A DNA stretch of 64,000 bases from Mariniflexile maritimum (GCF_009746565.1 NZ_WRPN01000003.1:62001-126000); one strand, 5' to 3'; counted from the first letter of the stretch, positions 34,688 to 43,943 are shown. Notes: generated from the sequence alone by a model not told the origin. Program-made: numbers and translations.

Positions 34688-36754
34688 ATGTTTAAAAAAA
34701 TACAGTTAGATTTAATAATTGCTATTACTACTTTTTTTACACTCGTTTCTCTCATTTTACTAATTTACAATGCTTCTCTAAACAAACATTTTGCTGTTAT
34801 AGAGAACAACTTGATGCATACCGGAAAATTAATTTCCAAAGAGTTTGGCAACATCGTACACTCTGATATTTCTTGGCTTGAAAACATAAGAAGCAGGTTA
34901 GAACATACCGATGGTGCCTATTTTAACAATTGGGAGCATGATGCCAATTTACTTCTGAAACAAAACAACTCATTTAAGTTTATTGAATGGATTGACAGCC
35001 TAATGATTATAAGAAAAATAAACCCCCTAAAAGGCAATGAGCAGGCTTTAAACCTTGATATCTCAAAAATTGGATATAGAAAAGACACTTGGCTAAATCA
35101 TGCCAAAACCGGCAAAACAAACATAACCTCTTGGGTAAACCTAACGCAATCGGGCCAATCATTTCTTGTTGATGTTCCCGTTAATTTTCAAAATAGATTC
35201 CAGGGCACCATCACTGCGGGCATGAATTTTAACAGCAATTTTAACCGACTGGTCCATTATTTAGATAAGCAATACACCATTGAAGTATATGATGATAAAA
35301 ATGTGTTGTTTTACACCATAAACGAAGCCATAAAACAGCCCACAAAGCGAAATCTGCACTATTCCAGCACAATAACCATCGATGCTGCCCAACAAAAAAT
35401 ATGGCGCTTAAACATTTACCCCACCAAAAACCTATTATTAGCCGAAAAAAGGGCTACTATTGATATAGCCCTGGCTTTTGGCTTATTTATGGCCATAATC
35501 ATAGCCTCACTTATCTACTTTTACTTACAAGCAATAAATGGCAGAAAACGAACCAATAAAATTAACGCCTCCTTAAAAAAACTAAACAAACAATTAAGCA
35601 AGGAAAAAAACAAGGCCCATAAGGCATCGAAGGCCAAAACCGATTTTTTATCGAACATGAGCCATGAAATTAGAACACCGTTACACGCTATCATTGGCCT
35701 AATTGAGCTTTTAAAAGATGAAGGCCTTAACGATACCAGTAAGGAATATGTAGATTTAATGGACAAATCGTCCAGCAACTTACTGGGTATTGTTAATGAT
35801 ATTTTAGAAATCGAAAAAATAGAATCGGGCATTACAGAATTGGACAAACAGGTGTTCTGCCCCACCAAAAAAATTAAAGAACTCATTGAGGTTAACCACT
35901 TCCTGTTCGTTAAAAAAAATCTGTACCTAAAAACCAATTTTGAAAACACAAACAATTTAACGGTTATTGGCGATGCCCATAAGATGCTTCAAGTGGTAAA
36001 CAACGTTCTTAAAAACGCCTTAAAGTTCACCAAAGAAGGAGGCGTATCCATAACTTGCGAAGAAACCATTATTGAAAACAAGCTTCAACTAATCGTTACC
36101 ATTGAAGATACAGGCATTGGCATCCCCAAAAACAAAATAAGCACCATATTCAATAGGTTTACCCAAATTGAAAATAGCGTAAAAAAACAGTACGAAGGCA
36201 GTGGTTTGGGCTTGGCCATTTGTAAAAACTTGGTCGCCATGATGGATGGTGATATTGTTGTGGAAAGCGAATACCATAAAGGCTCAAAGTTTACGGTTTC
36301 TTTCATGTTTGATATTACCTATGAAACCATAAAACACGACGAACACAAAATTAACATTGACAATACCCACATCAATGCGCTGCTTGTGGACGACAACAAG
36401 CTGAACATCATCGTTTTAAAAAAATTCCTGCTAGATATAGGCATCCCTTCCGATACCGCAGAAAATGGAAAAATAGCGTTGGAAAAAATACAAGACAACA
36501 ATTATCAACTTATTTTTATGGATATACACATGCCCGAAATGGATGGTTGGGAAGCAACGCGCATTATAAGGCAAACCAATAAAGATGTTATTATTTTCGG
36601 ACTTTCAGCAAATGTCACTTCCGAAGCCATTAATAAAGCACTTGAAAGCGGCATGAACAATTATCTTACCAAACCGTTTAAAAAAGAACCTTTATACAAA
36701 CTTTTACAGTTCCATTTTAACATTGGCGACCAAAACCATAAAAAAACCCAGTAA
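34688..36754 (+). CDS. Hybrid sensor histidine kinase with receiver domain
   Basis: A 688-residue protein. Helix 1 (IIAITTFFTLVSLILLIYNA), an extracytoplasmic sensor of about 220 residues, helix 2 (IDIALAFGLFMAIIIASLIY), coiled linker, HisKA with phospho-acceptor His326 (FLSNMSHEIRTPLHAIIGL), HATPase_c (N box VVNNVLKNALKF, DTGIGIP, GSGLGLAI) and a C-terminal receiver with Asp612 (LIFMDIHMPEMDGW) and the switch Lys in LTKPF. No separate response regulator is adjacent, so phosphotransfer may stay internal or go to a distant Hpt protein. The last codons overlap the hairpin that begins the structured element at 36742. Confidence 0.92.
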   Translation: MFKKIQLDLIIAITTFFTLVSLILLIYNASLNKHFAVIENNLMHTGKLISKEFGNIVHSDISWLENIRSRLEHTDGAYFNNWEHDANLLLKQNNSFKFIEWIDSLMIIRKINPLKGNEQALNLDISKIGYRKDTWLNHAKTGKTNITSWVNLTQSGQSFLVDVPVNFQNRFQGTITAGMNFNSNFNRLVHYLDKQYTIEVYDDKNVLFYTINEAIKQPTKRNLHYSSTITIDAAQQKIWRLNIYPTKNLLLAEKRATIDIALAFGLFMAIIIASLIYFYLQAINGRKRTNKINASLKKLNKQLSKEKNKAHKASKAKTDFLSNMSHEIRTPLHAIIGLIELLKDEGLNDTSKEYVDLMDKSSSNLLGIVNDILEIEKIESGITELDKQVFCPTKKIKELIEVNHFLFVKKNLYLKTNFENTNNLTVIGDAHKMLQVVNNVLKNALKFTKEGGVSITCEETIIENKLQLIVTIEDTGIGIPKNKISTIFNRFTQIENSVKKQYEGSGLGLAICKNLVAMMDGDIVVESEYHKGSKFTVSFMFDITYETIKHDEHKINIDNTHINALLVDDNKLNIIVLKKFLLDIGIPSDTAENGKIALEKIQDNNYQLIFMDIHMPEMDGWEATRIIRQTNKDVIIFGLSANVTSEAINKALESGMNNYLTKPFKKEPLYKLLQFHFNIGDQNHKKTQ

Positions 36755-36990
36755 CCATTGCAATTACAGGGTTTTTAAAACTAACCAACTAAACTAAATT
36801 ATTAACTTAAAACAGTCTTTTTTGCCCAAGCGAGCAAAACTGTTATGATGTGCTAAACTAATGATGGTACAAAGAGACACAATAACCGCGAATTAATAAA
36901 CGCTATTTAGAAATGTTTAACACCCAACCGTTTAATTTTAAGCCTTTTTTAAGACAAAAACGGCCAAGAGTTAATTTCTTTAACAAGTAC
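36742..36990. repeat. Structured intergenic element, copy A
   Basis: Begins with an imperfect terminator-like hairpin (AAAAACCC and GGGTTTTT, 36742-36775). Then come a conserved box AAAACTAACCAACTAAACTA, a stem 36811-36844 (AACAG/CTGTT outer, TTTTGC/GCAAAA inner), a conserved box TGCTAAACTAAT, then GGTACAAAGAGACACAATAA, and TATTTAGAAATGTTTAACA. The same order occurs in copy B at 37867-38120. The strong part ends near 36922; weaker similarity continues to about 36990. The rest of this gap (to 37082) shows nothing I recognise. Confidence 0.8.
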
Positions 36991-37082
36991 CTATGCGTTT
37001 AAGCCTTTTATCCATCCGTCAAAACATTTAGTTTACCAATCTCCATTCTGTGGGCTAAAATATGTTTCATCATACTATAAAT

Positions 37083-37340
37083 TTATCTATTTTTATAAAT
37101 AGAATAGGATGCTATTAAAATCCAAAAAACACTAATTAGCACCGACGGAAAAGCGCCATAAAACCAAGAATTGCAAAGCACCAAGGCACCTCCAACCAAA
37201 TTTAATACTTGAAAGGTGCTTGACGAACTTTTTAACTTATTAAACGAAATGAGCAAATAAGCTAGAATAATTAAAAAAGAACCCAAATAGCCTATAACAT
37301 CGATAACCACACCATTTAAAATTTTAAATATATCACTCAT
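37083..37340 (-). CDS. Small membrane protein (CBU_0592-like)
   Basis: An 85-residue protein from ATG 37340: MSDIFKILNGVVIDVIGYLG, SFLIILAYLLISFNKLKSSS, then FQVLNLVGGALVLCNSWFYGAFPSVLISVFWILIASYSIYK. Three hydrophobic helices and the pattern IGYxGSxLxxxAYxL with LNxxGG fit the CBU_0592-type family of membrane proteins of unknown role. Its ATG shares the tetramer CATG (37338-37341) with the ATG of the divergent gene. The ORF extends further upstream to 37439, but only across that gene. Confidence 0.7.
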   Translation of the reverse strand: MSDIFKILNGVVIDVIGYLGSFLIILAYLLISFNKLKSSSSTFQVLNLVGGALVLCNSWFYGAFPSVLISVFWILIASYSIYKNR

Positions 37341-37848
37341 GGATCTAAAAGTATTTAATGAACTGTACGTGCCCCTTATTGATTTGTTTATTTCTGGACT
37401 GGGCTTAATTTCGCTCATTTTTTTGATAAAACAATACAAGAACGATAATCATTGGAAAAAACTTGAATCTTCATATAATTTTATTGGCATTGGCGATGAA
37501 CTACACTTGCAGGAAAGGGTTTATGATGCGTACCACCGATTAGGCATTTATTCCTTCCCAGAAGTATGCAAACCCTTAAGCGCTGAAGACATAAACCTTA
37601 TAAGCTGTGATAGGGAAGCAACCTTGTTAACCAACATGTTTTTAAATCATTTGCAAAATTTATGCACCGCCTATTTGTTCGGATTGGTTAACGAACATGT
37701 TTTTAACAGCATCCACGCCAACAGAATTTGCTGGTGGCACACTGTACTAAAACCCTATATCGACAAAAGAAAAGAGGATTATAAAAGCCCTAAAATCTGG
37801 AATGATTTTGAAAAAATTGCTTATAAAATACAAGGTGGCCAGACTTAA
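37339..37848 (+). CDS. Membrane-anchored protein of unknown function
   Basis: A 169-residue protein with one N-terminal membrane helix (LIDLFISGLGLISLIFLIKQ) and a soluble region rich in aromatic residues and His (RVYDAYHRLGIYSFPEVCK, NRICWWHTVLKPYIDKRKED). Helical content and the IWNDFEKIA end recall DUF4760-like membrane proteins, but I cannot assign a family. Divergent from the small membrane protein with overlapping start codons, and both genes are bracketed by the two copies of the structured element. Confidence 0.7.
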   Translation: MDLKVFNELYVPLIDLFISGLGLISLIFLIKQYKNDNHWKKLESSYNFIGIGDELHLQERVYDAYHRLGIYSFPEVCKPLSAEDINLISCDREATLLTNMFLNHLQNLCTAYLFGLVNEHVFNSIHANRICWWHTVLKPYIDKRKEDYKSPKIWNDFEKIAYKIQGGQT

Positions 37849-37866
37849 AAAACGGGCCTTAAATTA

Positions 37867-37901
37867 AAAAACCCAGTAACTGTTACAGTTACTGGGTTTT
37901 T
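37867..37901. terminator. Perfect bidirectional terminator-like palindrome
   Basis: AAAAACCCAGTAACTGT, one T, and its reverse complement ACAGTTACTGGGTTTTT: 17-bp perfect arms, A run on the left and T run on the right. It ends the 37339 gene and opens copy B of the structured element. Confidence 0.85.
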
Positions 37902-38120
37902 AAAACTAACCAACTAAACTAAATTTATTAACTTAAATAATCACTTTTGCTCTAGCAAGCAAAATTGAATGTAATTATTTGCTAAACTAATTATAGTACA
38001 AAGGGACGCAATAAATCTGTATTTTTAAAGGGTATTTAGAAATGTTTAACAGGTAATATCTAATTTTTAATACTTCTTTAAGAAAAAACTAAACAAACCT
38101 TAATTTTTTTAACAGAACAC
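37867..38120. repeat. Structured intergenic element, copy B
   Basis: Same arrangement as copy A: palindrome, AAAACTAACCAACTAAACTA, a stem with inner TTTTGCT/AGCAAAA (37945-37964) and outer AAATAAT/ATTATTT (37935-37941 and 37974-37980), box TGCTAAACTAATTATAGTAC, AAAGGGACGCAATAA, and TATTTAGAAATGTTTAACA (to 38051), with weaker similarity to about 38120. The outer stem sequence differs from copy A yet still pairs. The rest of the gap to 38192 should hold the promoter of the next gene; no clear box was found. Confidence 0.8.
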
Positions 38121-38192
38121 TATCCCATACCCAACATCCCAAACGCTATTAATCATCATAAAGTGTTTCAAAAATTTAGCTATTTTTAGCCC

Positions 38193-39413
38193 ATGTTTAA
38201 AAATGGGCTATTATTGGTGTTATCGTTTTGTTGGGGCATATTGACGGCGCAACAAAACGATAGCCTATCAATTAAAAACGGCATAGAAAAACCAAGCATT
38301 TTAAGTACCCATCATTTTGGTATTTTTAGCAACCGAATCAATACCAACTTCAAGGTTTCGGTTCCAAAAAAGCCAACCATGTCGCTTAGTTCTGCCAGTG
38401 GCAACAATTTTCAGCCTTACGTTCAAATATATATACCACAAGATCCGGCAGTGCAGCAAGCGCAAAGTAAGTTTATTTGGTACCAAAGAGATTTTCATTT
38501 TGTGGACCAAGAAACCACGCCCGCCGATTATATGAACATTGTTATTGATGCAGTGATCAAAGAATTCAGATGGGCACTTGAAATACCTCTTTCTGAAAAA
38601 CACGAATTAAACGTATCGTTGCGCTCGTATTTAATTACCAAGGGCAAGCACCCCTTTTCATTCATTACCGGCGATGAAAGCCTAGAGTGGTTCCATAGCA
38701 ACATTGCCGGTGGCGAAGACCCCTATGGAAGACGCTATTATGGCCTAAACCAAGTAAATTTTAAATATTTGGACAGACATGGGAACACGCTTCAGCTTCA
38801 CAACAACGATTTCTTTTTAAGTGGAATTGAACTGAACCATTATTACTATCCATCACTTTCAATAAACAAGAGCCAACACCTATTTTTCAATTTCGGAAGC
38901 CATTTGGGTATAAACACCTCCAGGTTTAACCCCTCGCTAGACCTTGGAATTTCGGCCAATGCCATAAAAAAAGTACCATTGCAAAACCATTACCAACTCC
39001 TTGTTGGAGTAGGCACCAACGTTTTGCGAAAAAATCTTATCAATTTCAAAAAGGAAGTGGTTGACCTAGGAAACAACCCCTATTTGGCAACCGTTGAAAG
39101 TGAAATTGAAGTAACCAAGTTCACCAAAAAAGGACATTACAATGCGTTGGGCGTAAACTACCAAATACAATCGAGGTACAACAAATTAAAAGAAGCCGAT
39201 TACTACCGCCTAATCGGGAAATGGCAAGAAATAAATGGCGGTTGGCAACATGGTTTTGAAACCTTGTACAAAGCATTATCGTTCTGGACCTTTGTTTATA
39301 CTTACGGAAGGCCCCAATATTCCTTATCGCTCTATTTTAAAGAAGATTTTCTTGTAAACAATGCCCCCGATTTTCAAACGGGCATCAGCTTAAAATTGCC
39401 TTTATCAAACTAA
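38193..39413 (+). CDS. Outer-membrane beta-barrel protein, possibly DUF3187-like
   Basis: A 406-residue protein with a signal peptide (MFKNGLLLVLSFCWGILTAQ). An N-terminal periplasmic stretch is followed by beta-strand alternation and segments such as RYYGLNQVNFKYLDRHGNTLQLH and LFFNFGSHLGINTSRFNP; the end is FQTGISLKLPLSN. The region KHPFSFITGDESLEWFHSNIAGGEDPYGRRYYG resembles DUF3187-type porins from memory, but the match is weak. Function unknown. Confidence 0.65.
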   Translation: MFKNGLLLVLSFCWGILTAQQNDSLSIKNGIEKPSILSTHHFGIFSNRINTNFKVSVPKKPTMSLSSASGNNFQPYVQIYIPQDPAVQQAQSKFIWYQRDFHFVDQETTPADYMNIVIDAVIKEFRWALEIPLSEKHELNVSLRSYLITKGKHPFSFITGDESLEWFHSNIAGGEDPYGRRYYGLNQVNFKYLDRHGNTLQLHNNDFFLSGIELNHYYYPSLSINKSQHLFFNFGSHLGINTSRFNPSLDLGISANAIKKVPLQNHYQLLVGVGTNVLRKNLINFKKEVVDLGNNPYLATVESEIEVTKFTKKGHYNALGVNYQIQSRYNKLKEADYYRLIGKWQEINGGWQHGFETLYKALSFWTFVYTYGRPQYSLSLYFKEDFLVNNAPDFQTGISLKLPLSN

Positions 39414-39537
39414 AGACCCATTTAAACCATTAAAAACCAACCGGTTTTGTGTTAACTTCCCGTTAAAATATAGAGGGCGTTTAAACCTTTTTAAAATGAT
39501 TAGGTCTTAGTAGTAATTAAACCTAATATTTTAAATA

Positions 39538-40020
39538 ATGAAAAAATTAATAGTTATTGCAATTGCTTTGATAACCGTTCAAAGTTTTGCTCAGCAACCA
39601 GGAAAAGCACGCGCCAACAACCCAGACAAAGGCCAAAGAATGTACAACCTAAGCCCTGAAGAAGCCGCAACGCTTCAAACAAAAAAAATGGTTTTAAGTT
39701 TAGATTTAAACGAAAAACAACAAAAAGACATTTATAAAATTAACCTTGAAAATGCCACAAAACGCCAAGAAATGATGGAGGCTTTCAAAACAAAACGGGA
39801 AAGTGGGCAAATGCAAAAACCATCAAAAGAAGAACGCCTTTCCATGGCCAATGCTAAGTTAGACCATCAAATTGCCATGAAAGGAAAAATGAAATCCATT
39901 TTAAATGCCGACCAATATGCAAAATGGGAAAAAATGCAACAAAGAATGGCCAGCAAAGAAAAAGGGATGAGAAAAGATAATGCCAACAACCACGGCAAAA
40001 GACCCCAAAAACAAGGATGA
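39538..40020 (+). CDS. Secreted DUF4890/Spy-like protein
   Basis: A 160-residue protein with a signal peptide (MKKLIVIAIALITVQSFAQQ) and the helical pattern TKKMVLSLDLNEKQQKDIYKINLENA...KMKSILNADQYAKWEKMQQ. The DLNEKQQK and LNADQYAKWEK motifs fit the LTxxQ-like periplasmic chaperone/adaptor group (CpxP/Spy, DUF4890). It probably protects envelope proteins under stress; this is family-level inference. A strong terminator follows. Confidence 0.8.
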   Translation: MKKLIVIAIALITVQSFAQQPGKARANNPDKGQRMYNLSPEEAATLQTKKMVLSLDLNEKQQKDIYKINLENATKRQEMMEAFKTKRESGQMQKPSKEERLSMANAKLDHQIAMKGKMKSILNADQYAKWEKMQQRMASKEKGMRKDNANNHGKRPQKQG

Positions 40021-40055
40021 TTAAGTTTTGTTAGTTTATTATAGTTTGTTAGTTG

Positions 40056-40090
40056 AAAACGCATTTCTTTAATTGGAAATGCGTTTTTTT
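40056..40090 (+). terminator. Rho-independent terminator after the DUF4890 gene
   Basis: AAAACGCATTTC and GAAATGCGTTTT form a perfect 12-bp stem with an 8-base loop, followed by Ts. Confidence 0.92.
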
Positions 40091-40134
40091 ATTGGTTATA
40101 ATGCTTATATAAACCTTGTTTTCTTCTATAAAAA

Positions 40135-41421
40135 CTACAATGTTTTTGCCACTTTAGCAACTGCAGCAATGGTAAAATCTAAATCTTCATAGGTTAAGGC
40201 ATCGGTAATGAACCAGGTCTCGAAGGCGCTGGGCGCAATGTAAACACCTTGGTTAAGCAACCCATGAAAAAAGGCTTTAAAAATAGTGTTGTTTCCTTTA
40301 GCAGCCGTTTCAAAATTAACAACGGGCGTTTCGTCAAAATGAACAGAAATCATGGAGCCAACGCGGTTTATGGTATGAACAACGTTATTTTCAGTTAAAA
40401 CTTTTGAGATACCTTTATGCAAATACGCCGTTTTTTCAGCCAAACGCTTAAAAACATCTGCATCGGTATTCAGTTCGGTCAACATCGCTAAACCTGCGGC
40501 CATGGCCAATGGGTTTCCGCTTAAGGTACCCGCTTGATAAACAGGGCCTAATGGTGCCAAATGGTTCATAATCTCGTTTCTGGCAGCAAAAGCACCTACG
40601 GGCAAACCGCCACCAATCACTTTTCCGAAGCAAACAATATCTGCTTTAATATTATAAAGTTCTTGCGCGCCGCCTTTTGCCAAACGAAAGCCCGTCATAA
40701 CCTCATCGAAAATCAATAAAATACCATGTTGGGTGCAAAGGGCACTTAATTCTTTTAGGAAATTTTCGCTAGGTGGCACACAGCCCATATTACCCGCAAC
40801 CGGTTCAATAATAACACAAGCAATTTCGTTTTTATTGGCTTCCATTAACTGCGAAACATTTTCAATATCGTTATAAGTTGCCAACAACGTGTCTTTTGCC
40901 GTACCTTGTGTAACGCCGGGGCTGTTGGGCGTACCAAAGGTGCTCGCACCACTACCCGCTTGGATTAAAAAGGAATCGCTATGCCCGTGGTAACAGCCTG
41001 CAAACTTGATGATTTTATCTTTTTTTGTAAAGCCTCTTGCCAACCTTACGGCACTCATGCAAGCTTCGGTACCCGAATTTACAAACCTAATTTTATCAAT
41101 ATTGGGCACCATGGAAACTGCCAATTCCGCAATTTGTGTTTCAATTTCAGTAGGCATACCAAAGGACGTGCCTTTTTTGGCTTTTTCAATAATGGCATCC
41201 ACAACGGGTTTATGGGCATGACCCAAAACCATGGGACCCCACGAGTTTATGTAGTCTATCAATCGGTTTCCATCGGCGTCGTACAAATAGGCGCCCTTGG
41301 CTTCTTTTACAAAAATGGGCGTGCCCCCAACCCCTTTAAAAGCGCGAACAGGCGAATTGACCCCGCCCGGAATCACTTTTTCGGCCTGTGCGAATAAAGC
41401 GCTGCTTCTTTTATAATCCAT
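40135..41421 (-). CDS. hemL: Glutamate-1-semialdehyde 2,1-aminomutase
   Basis: Forms 5-aminolevulinate in the C5 haem pathway. 428 residues, standard length. Family motifs: [87 protein letters not shown], and the PLP Lys in [15 protein letters not shown]. The first gene of a minus-strand group only in the sense that others lie upstream (glucosaminidase gene 6 bases before its ATG), so it may be co-transcribed with them. Confidence 0.96.
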   Translation of the reverse strand: MDYKRSSALFAQAEKVIPGGVNSPVRAFKGVGGTPIFVKEAKGAYLYDADGNRLIDYINSWGPMVLGHAHKPVVDAIIEKAKKGTSFGMPTEIETQIAELAVSMVPNIDKIRFVNSGTEACMSAVRLARGFTKKDKIIKFAGCYHGHSDSFLIQAGSGASTFGTPNSPGVTQGTAKDTLLATYNDIENVSQLMEANKNEIACVIIEPVAGNMGCVPPSENFLKELSALCTQHGILLIFDEVMTGFRLAKGGAQELYNIKADIVCFGKVIGGGLPVGAFAARNEIMNHLAPLGPVYQAGTLSGNPLAMAAGLAMLTELNTDADVFKRLAEKTAYLHKGISKVLTENNVVHTINRVGSMISVHFDETPVVNFETAAKGNNTIFKAFFHGLLNQGVYIAPSAFETWFITDALTYEDLDFTIAAVAKVAKTL

Positions 41422-41427
41422 AATTTT

Positions 41428-42459
41428 TTAATTAATTGCTGTAACCTTTACTTGAAGTTCTTGCCCAATGTTCAAAGATGTGTCGCTTAAACGGTTGAGT
41501 TGTTTTAGCTCATCAACCGTCATATTGTATTTTTTTGAAATAGAATATAGCGTATCGCCTTTTTCAACAAAGTAGGAACGGTTTCCAACGGCCGTTTTAG
41601 CCATGTTTGTTTGATTGGGACTTGACACCGAATCTTTGCGCACCGTTAATTCCTGACCCAATTTTAAATCATTGGTTACCAATCCGTTCAACTCCTGAAG
41701 ATCGTTTATCGTTATATTGTATTTTTTAGAGAGGGAATACATGGTATCGCCCTTACCAACTATATGCGTTGATGAACTTGACTGTTGTGTAATCGTACTA
41801 TTAACAAGCGGTTCATCGTATTTTTGGTAAGCATCGCCCAGTACTTCGGCATCATATTCATGCAGGTTATACCGTTCTATCAAACTTATCAATTTATCGG
41901 GATAATTTTTATCGGTGGCATATCCTGCGCGTTTTAATTCTTTGGCCCATCCTTTATAATCTTCTTTTTTTAGTTTGAACAAGGCCGCATAGCGTGACCG
42001 TTGCGTTAAAAACAAGGAATGGTCTCGGTAGGAATATTTGGAGTCGCTGTACTTTCGGAAACATTCCTGGGAAGCATCGTCATCATGAAAAATTCTATCG
42101 CCCGTCCAGTCGTGGCATTTAATACCAAAATGGTTATTGGCTTCCACCGCAAGGCGTCCTTTTCCAGAATTCGATTCCAAAACACCTTGTGCCAAGGTAA
42201 TGCTGGCAGGAATACCATAAAAGTGCATTTCTTCTTGGGCAATTGTTTTAAACAGTGCAATGTATTCTTCAGTAGAAGCTATTTTTACGGCAACCCCGTT
42301 TACAACCTCTGTGGCATCGGCATCATTTTTTGAGGTGTTTTTAGTTACAACACGCTCTGTTTTAGGTTTATGTGTGGCTTTTTTTGTAGCCACCGCTTTT
42401 TTGGAGCCACAACTAAAAACCAAACTTGCCAAAATGCAAAACAGCACTAATTTTTTCAT
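41428..42459 (-). CDS. Glucosaminidase-LysM lipoprotein (peptidoglycan hydrolase)
   Basis: A 343-residue protein. Lipoprotein signal MKKLVLFCILASLVFSC, a low-complexity linker, a glucosaminidase domain (FKTIAQEEMHFYGIPASITLAQGVLESNSGKG with catalytic Glu, FGIKCHDW, FRKYSDSKYSYRDHSLFL, WAKELKRAGYATD) and two LysM repeats (HIVGKGDTMYSLSKKYNITINDLQELNGL; YFVEKGDTLYSISKKYNMTVDELKQLNRL). It cleaves the glycan strand during wall remodelling. It ends 6 bases before hemL. Confidence 0.92.
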   Translation of the reverse strand: MKKLVLFCILASLVFSCGSKKAVATKKATHKPKTERVVTKNTSKNDADATEVVNGVAVKIASTEEYIALFKTIAQEEMHFYGIPASITLAQGVLESNSGKGRLAVEANNHFGIKCHDWTGDRIFHDDDASQECFRKYSDSKYSYRDHSLFLTQRSRYAALFKLKKEDYKGWAKELKRAGYATDKNYPDKLISLIERYNLHEYDAEVLGDAYQKYDEPLVNSTITQQSSSSTHIVGKGDTMYSLSKKYNITINDLQELNGLVTNDLKLGQELTVRKDSVSSPNQTNMAKTAVGNRSYFVEKGDTLYSISKKYNMTVDELKQLNRLSDTSLNIGQELQVKVTAIN

Positions 42460-42463
42460 TCAA

Positions 42464-43375
42464 CTATTCTATTAATGGTAAATTTTTACTTTTCAAAACC
42501 ATATTCATGCCGTCAATACCTTGTAAACCGCCCGTATGGATTGCTAATATTTTAGAGCCTTTTGGAAAATAACCCTTCTCCATCAAATCGAAAATCCCAA
42601 ACATCATCTTGCCTGTATAAATCGGGTCTAAAGGAATGGCGAACCTTTGTTTGAACTGATTTATAAACGCAATCAACTCGGTATTTATTTTTCCGTAGCC
42701 CCCAAAATGGTAATCGGTTATAAGTGCCCAATGGTGTTTTGTTGCAAATTTACTAATATCCTTTTGTAAAAAATCACCTTTTAATGCCGGAAATCCTAAA
42801 ACTTGTTGACCGGGTTTTGAACAATTTATAAGTCCGGAAACCGTGCCGCCCGTACCTACGGCACAACATATATAATCGAAATGCGCATCTTCATCGTGTA
42901 AAATCTCTTCGCAACCCTTAATGGCCAAGGTGTTGGTGCCCCCTTCTGGAACTAGGTAAAAATCACCAAACTCCATCTTTAAACTTTCAATAAACGTTGG
43001 GGCTGTTTTTGTTCGGTAAACTTCTCTGGTAACAAACTTAAACCGCATACCACAGGCTTTGGCAAAACGCAAGGTAGGATTGTTGTGCACAGCGCTTTCC
43101 AATTCATGGCCCCGTATAATGCCAATGGTTTTAAACCCAAGAATATTGCCCGCTGAAGCCACCGCTGCAATGTGGTTGGAATAGGCACCACCAAACGTGA
43201 GCAAGGTTTTAAAGCCCTGTTTATCGGCTTCCAGAAGATTGTATTTGAGCTTGCGGTATTTGTTGCCCGAAACGAAGGCGTGTATTTTATCCTCGCGTTT
43301 CACATACAGTTCAACACCTAAATTTTTAGGAATAGTTACGGGCTGGTTTATGCTATGTTCCAGATTGAAATCCAT
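42464..43375 (-). CDS. PLP-dependent ACC deaminase/D-cysteine desulfhydrase-family enzyme
   Basis: A 303-residue protein from ATG 43375. VELYVKREDKIHAFVSGNKYRKLKY holds the PLP Lys in SGNKYRK. LLTFGGAYSNHIAAVASAG and the glycine-rich phosphate loop CAVGTGGTVSGLI complete the type II fold. ACC deaminase, D-cysteine desulfhydrase and L-cysteate lyase activities occur in this family, and the substrate cannot be fixed from the visible residues. It overlaps the end of the HEKIH membrane protein gene and ends 5 bases before the glucosaminidase gene. Confidence 0.88.
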   Translation of the reverse strand: MDFNLEHSINQPVTIPKNLGVELYVKREDKIHAFVSGNKYRKLKYNLLEADKQGFKTLLTFGGAYSNHIAAVASAGNILGFKTIGIIRGHELESAVHNNPTLRFAKACGMRFKFVTREVYRTKTAPTFIESLKMEFGDFYLVPEGGTNTLAIKGCEEILHDEDAHFDYICCAVGTGGTVSGLINCSKPGQQVLGFPALKGDFLQKDISKFATKHHWALITDYHFGGYGKINTELIAFINQFKQRFAIPLDPIYTGKMMFGIFDLMEKGYFPKGSKILAIHTGGLQGIDGMNMVLKSKNLPLIE

Positions 43376-43703
43376 CAAGGCAAAGATACTTTAAAAAATG
43401 CCAAAACGGACGTTGTTTTAAATAATCTAGATGCTTTTCGTTGGCATAGGCTTCACGTTCAAAAGAAATATTGCGATACGCTAAGTGCCAGTTTTTGTAT
43501 TGCAGAAGGCGCACAAAAAACTCTAGTACATACAGCAAATAAAATGGCAACACCACTAATTCTAATTGTTGCCTTAAATGGATTTTTTCATGATTCACCA
43601 AAACAGCATCTTCTTTTAATGCGCTCGTTTTTAAAAACACAAACGGAAAAATGGTTAAACCCAAATAACCTTTGGGCACTATATATCTTGAAATAAAAAT
43701 CAT
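43353..43703 (-). CDS. Small membrane protein with HExxH motif
   Basis: A 116-residue protein. A hydrophobic N-terminus (GYLGLTIFPFVFLKTS), then VNHEKIHLRQQLELVVLPFYLLYVLEFFVRLL with HEKIH matching HExxH, and 30 residues on FEREAYANEKHLDYL with a candidate third ligand Glu. This layout suggests a minimal integral-membrane zincin (M48/M56-like), but it is shorter than known families and activity is unproven. Its 3' end overlaps the PLP-enzyme gene by 23 bases. Confidence 0.7.
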   Translation of the reverse strand: MIFISRYIVPKGYLGLTIFPFVFLKTSALKEDAVLVNHEKIHLRQQLELVVLPFYLLYVLEFFVRLLQYKNWHLAYRNISFEREAYANEKHLDYLKQRPFWHFLKYLCLDGFQSGT

Positions 43704-43851
43704 GCTTTGTTGCTTTCAAAAACCAATCGAAAATACATTATCTTTGTGTAACCTGCCACCAATACACCAATTATTTATGGATTGGCAACTTGAAAAACCT
43801 ACTGTGGCTTGAAATTATTGTGCTGATATGTTATTAATCATTAGCTGAAAT

Positions 43852-43926
43852 ACCCCAATAACCCAATAACTTAATAACCCAATAACCCAATAACCTAATA
43901 ACTTAACAACCCAATAACTTAATAAT
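43852..43926. repeat. Octanucleotide repeat tract (AATAACCC/AATAACTT)
   Basis: About nine units of AATAACCC, AATAACTT, AATAACCT or ACAACCCA lie in the probable leader of the 43944 gene. A TATCTTTG promoter box is at 43739-43746. Confidence 0.85.
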
Positions 43927-43943
43927 CTAAAACCTATCAAAAC

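Noticed and set aside
37341-37439. 33-residue N-terminal extension of the small membrane protein
   Set aside because: It lies wholly antisense to the start of the divergent gene, and the conserved part begins at MSDIFKIL.
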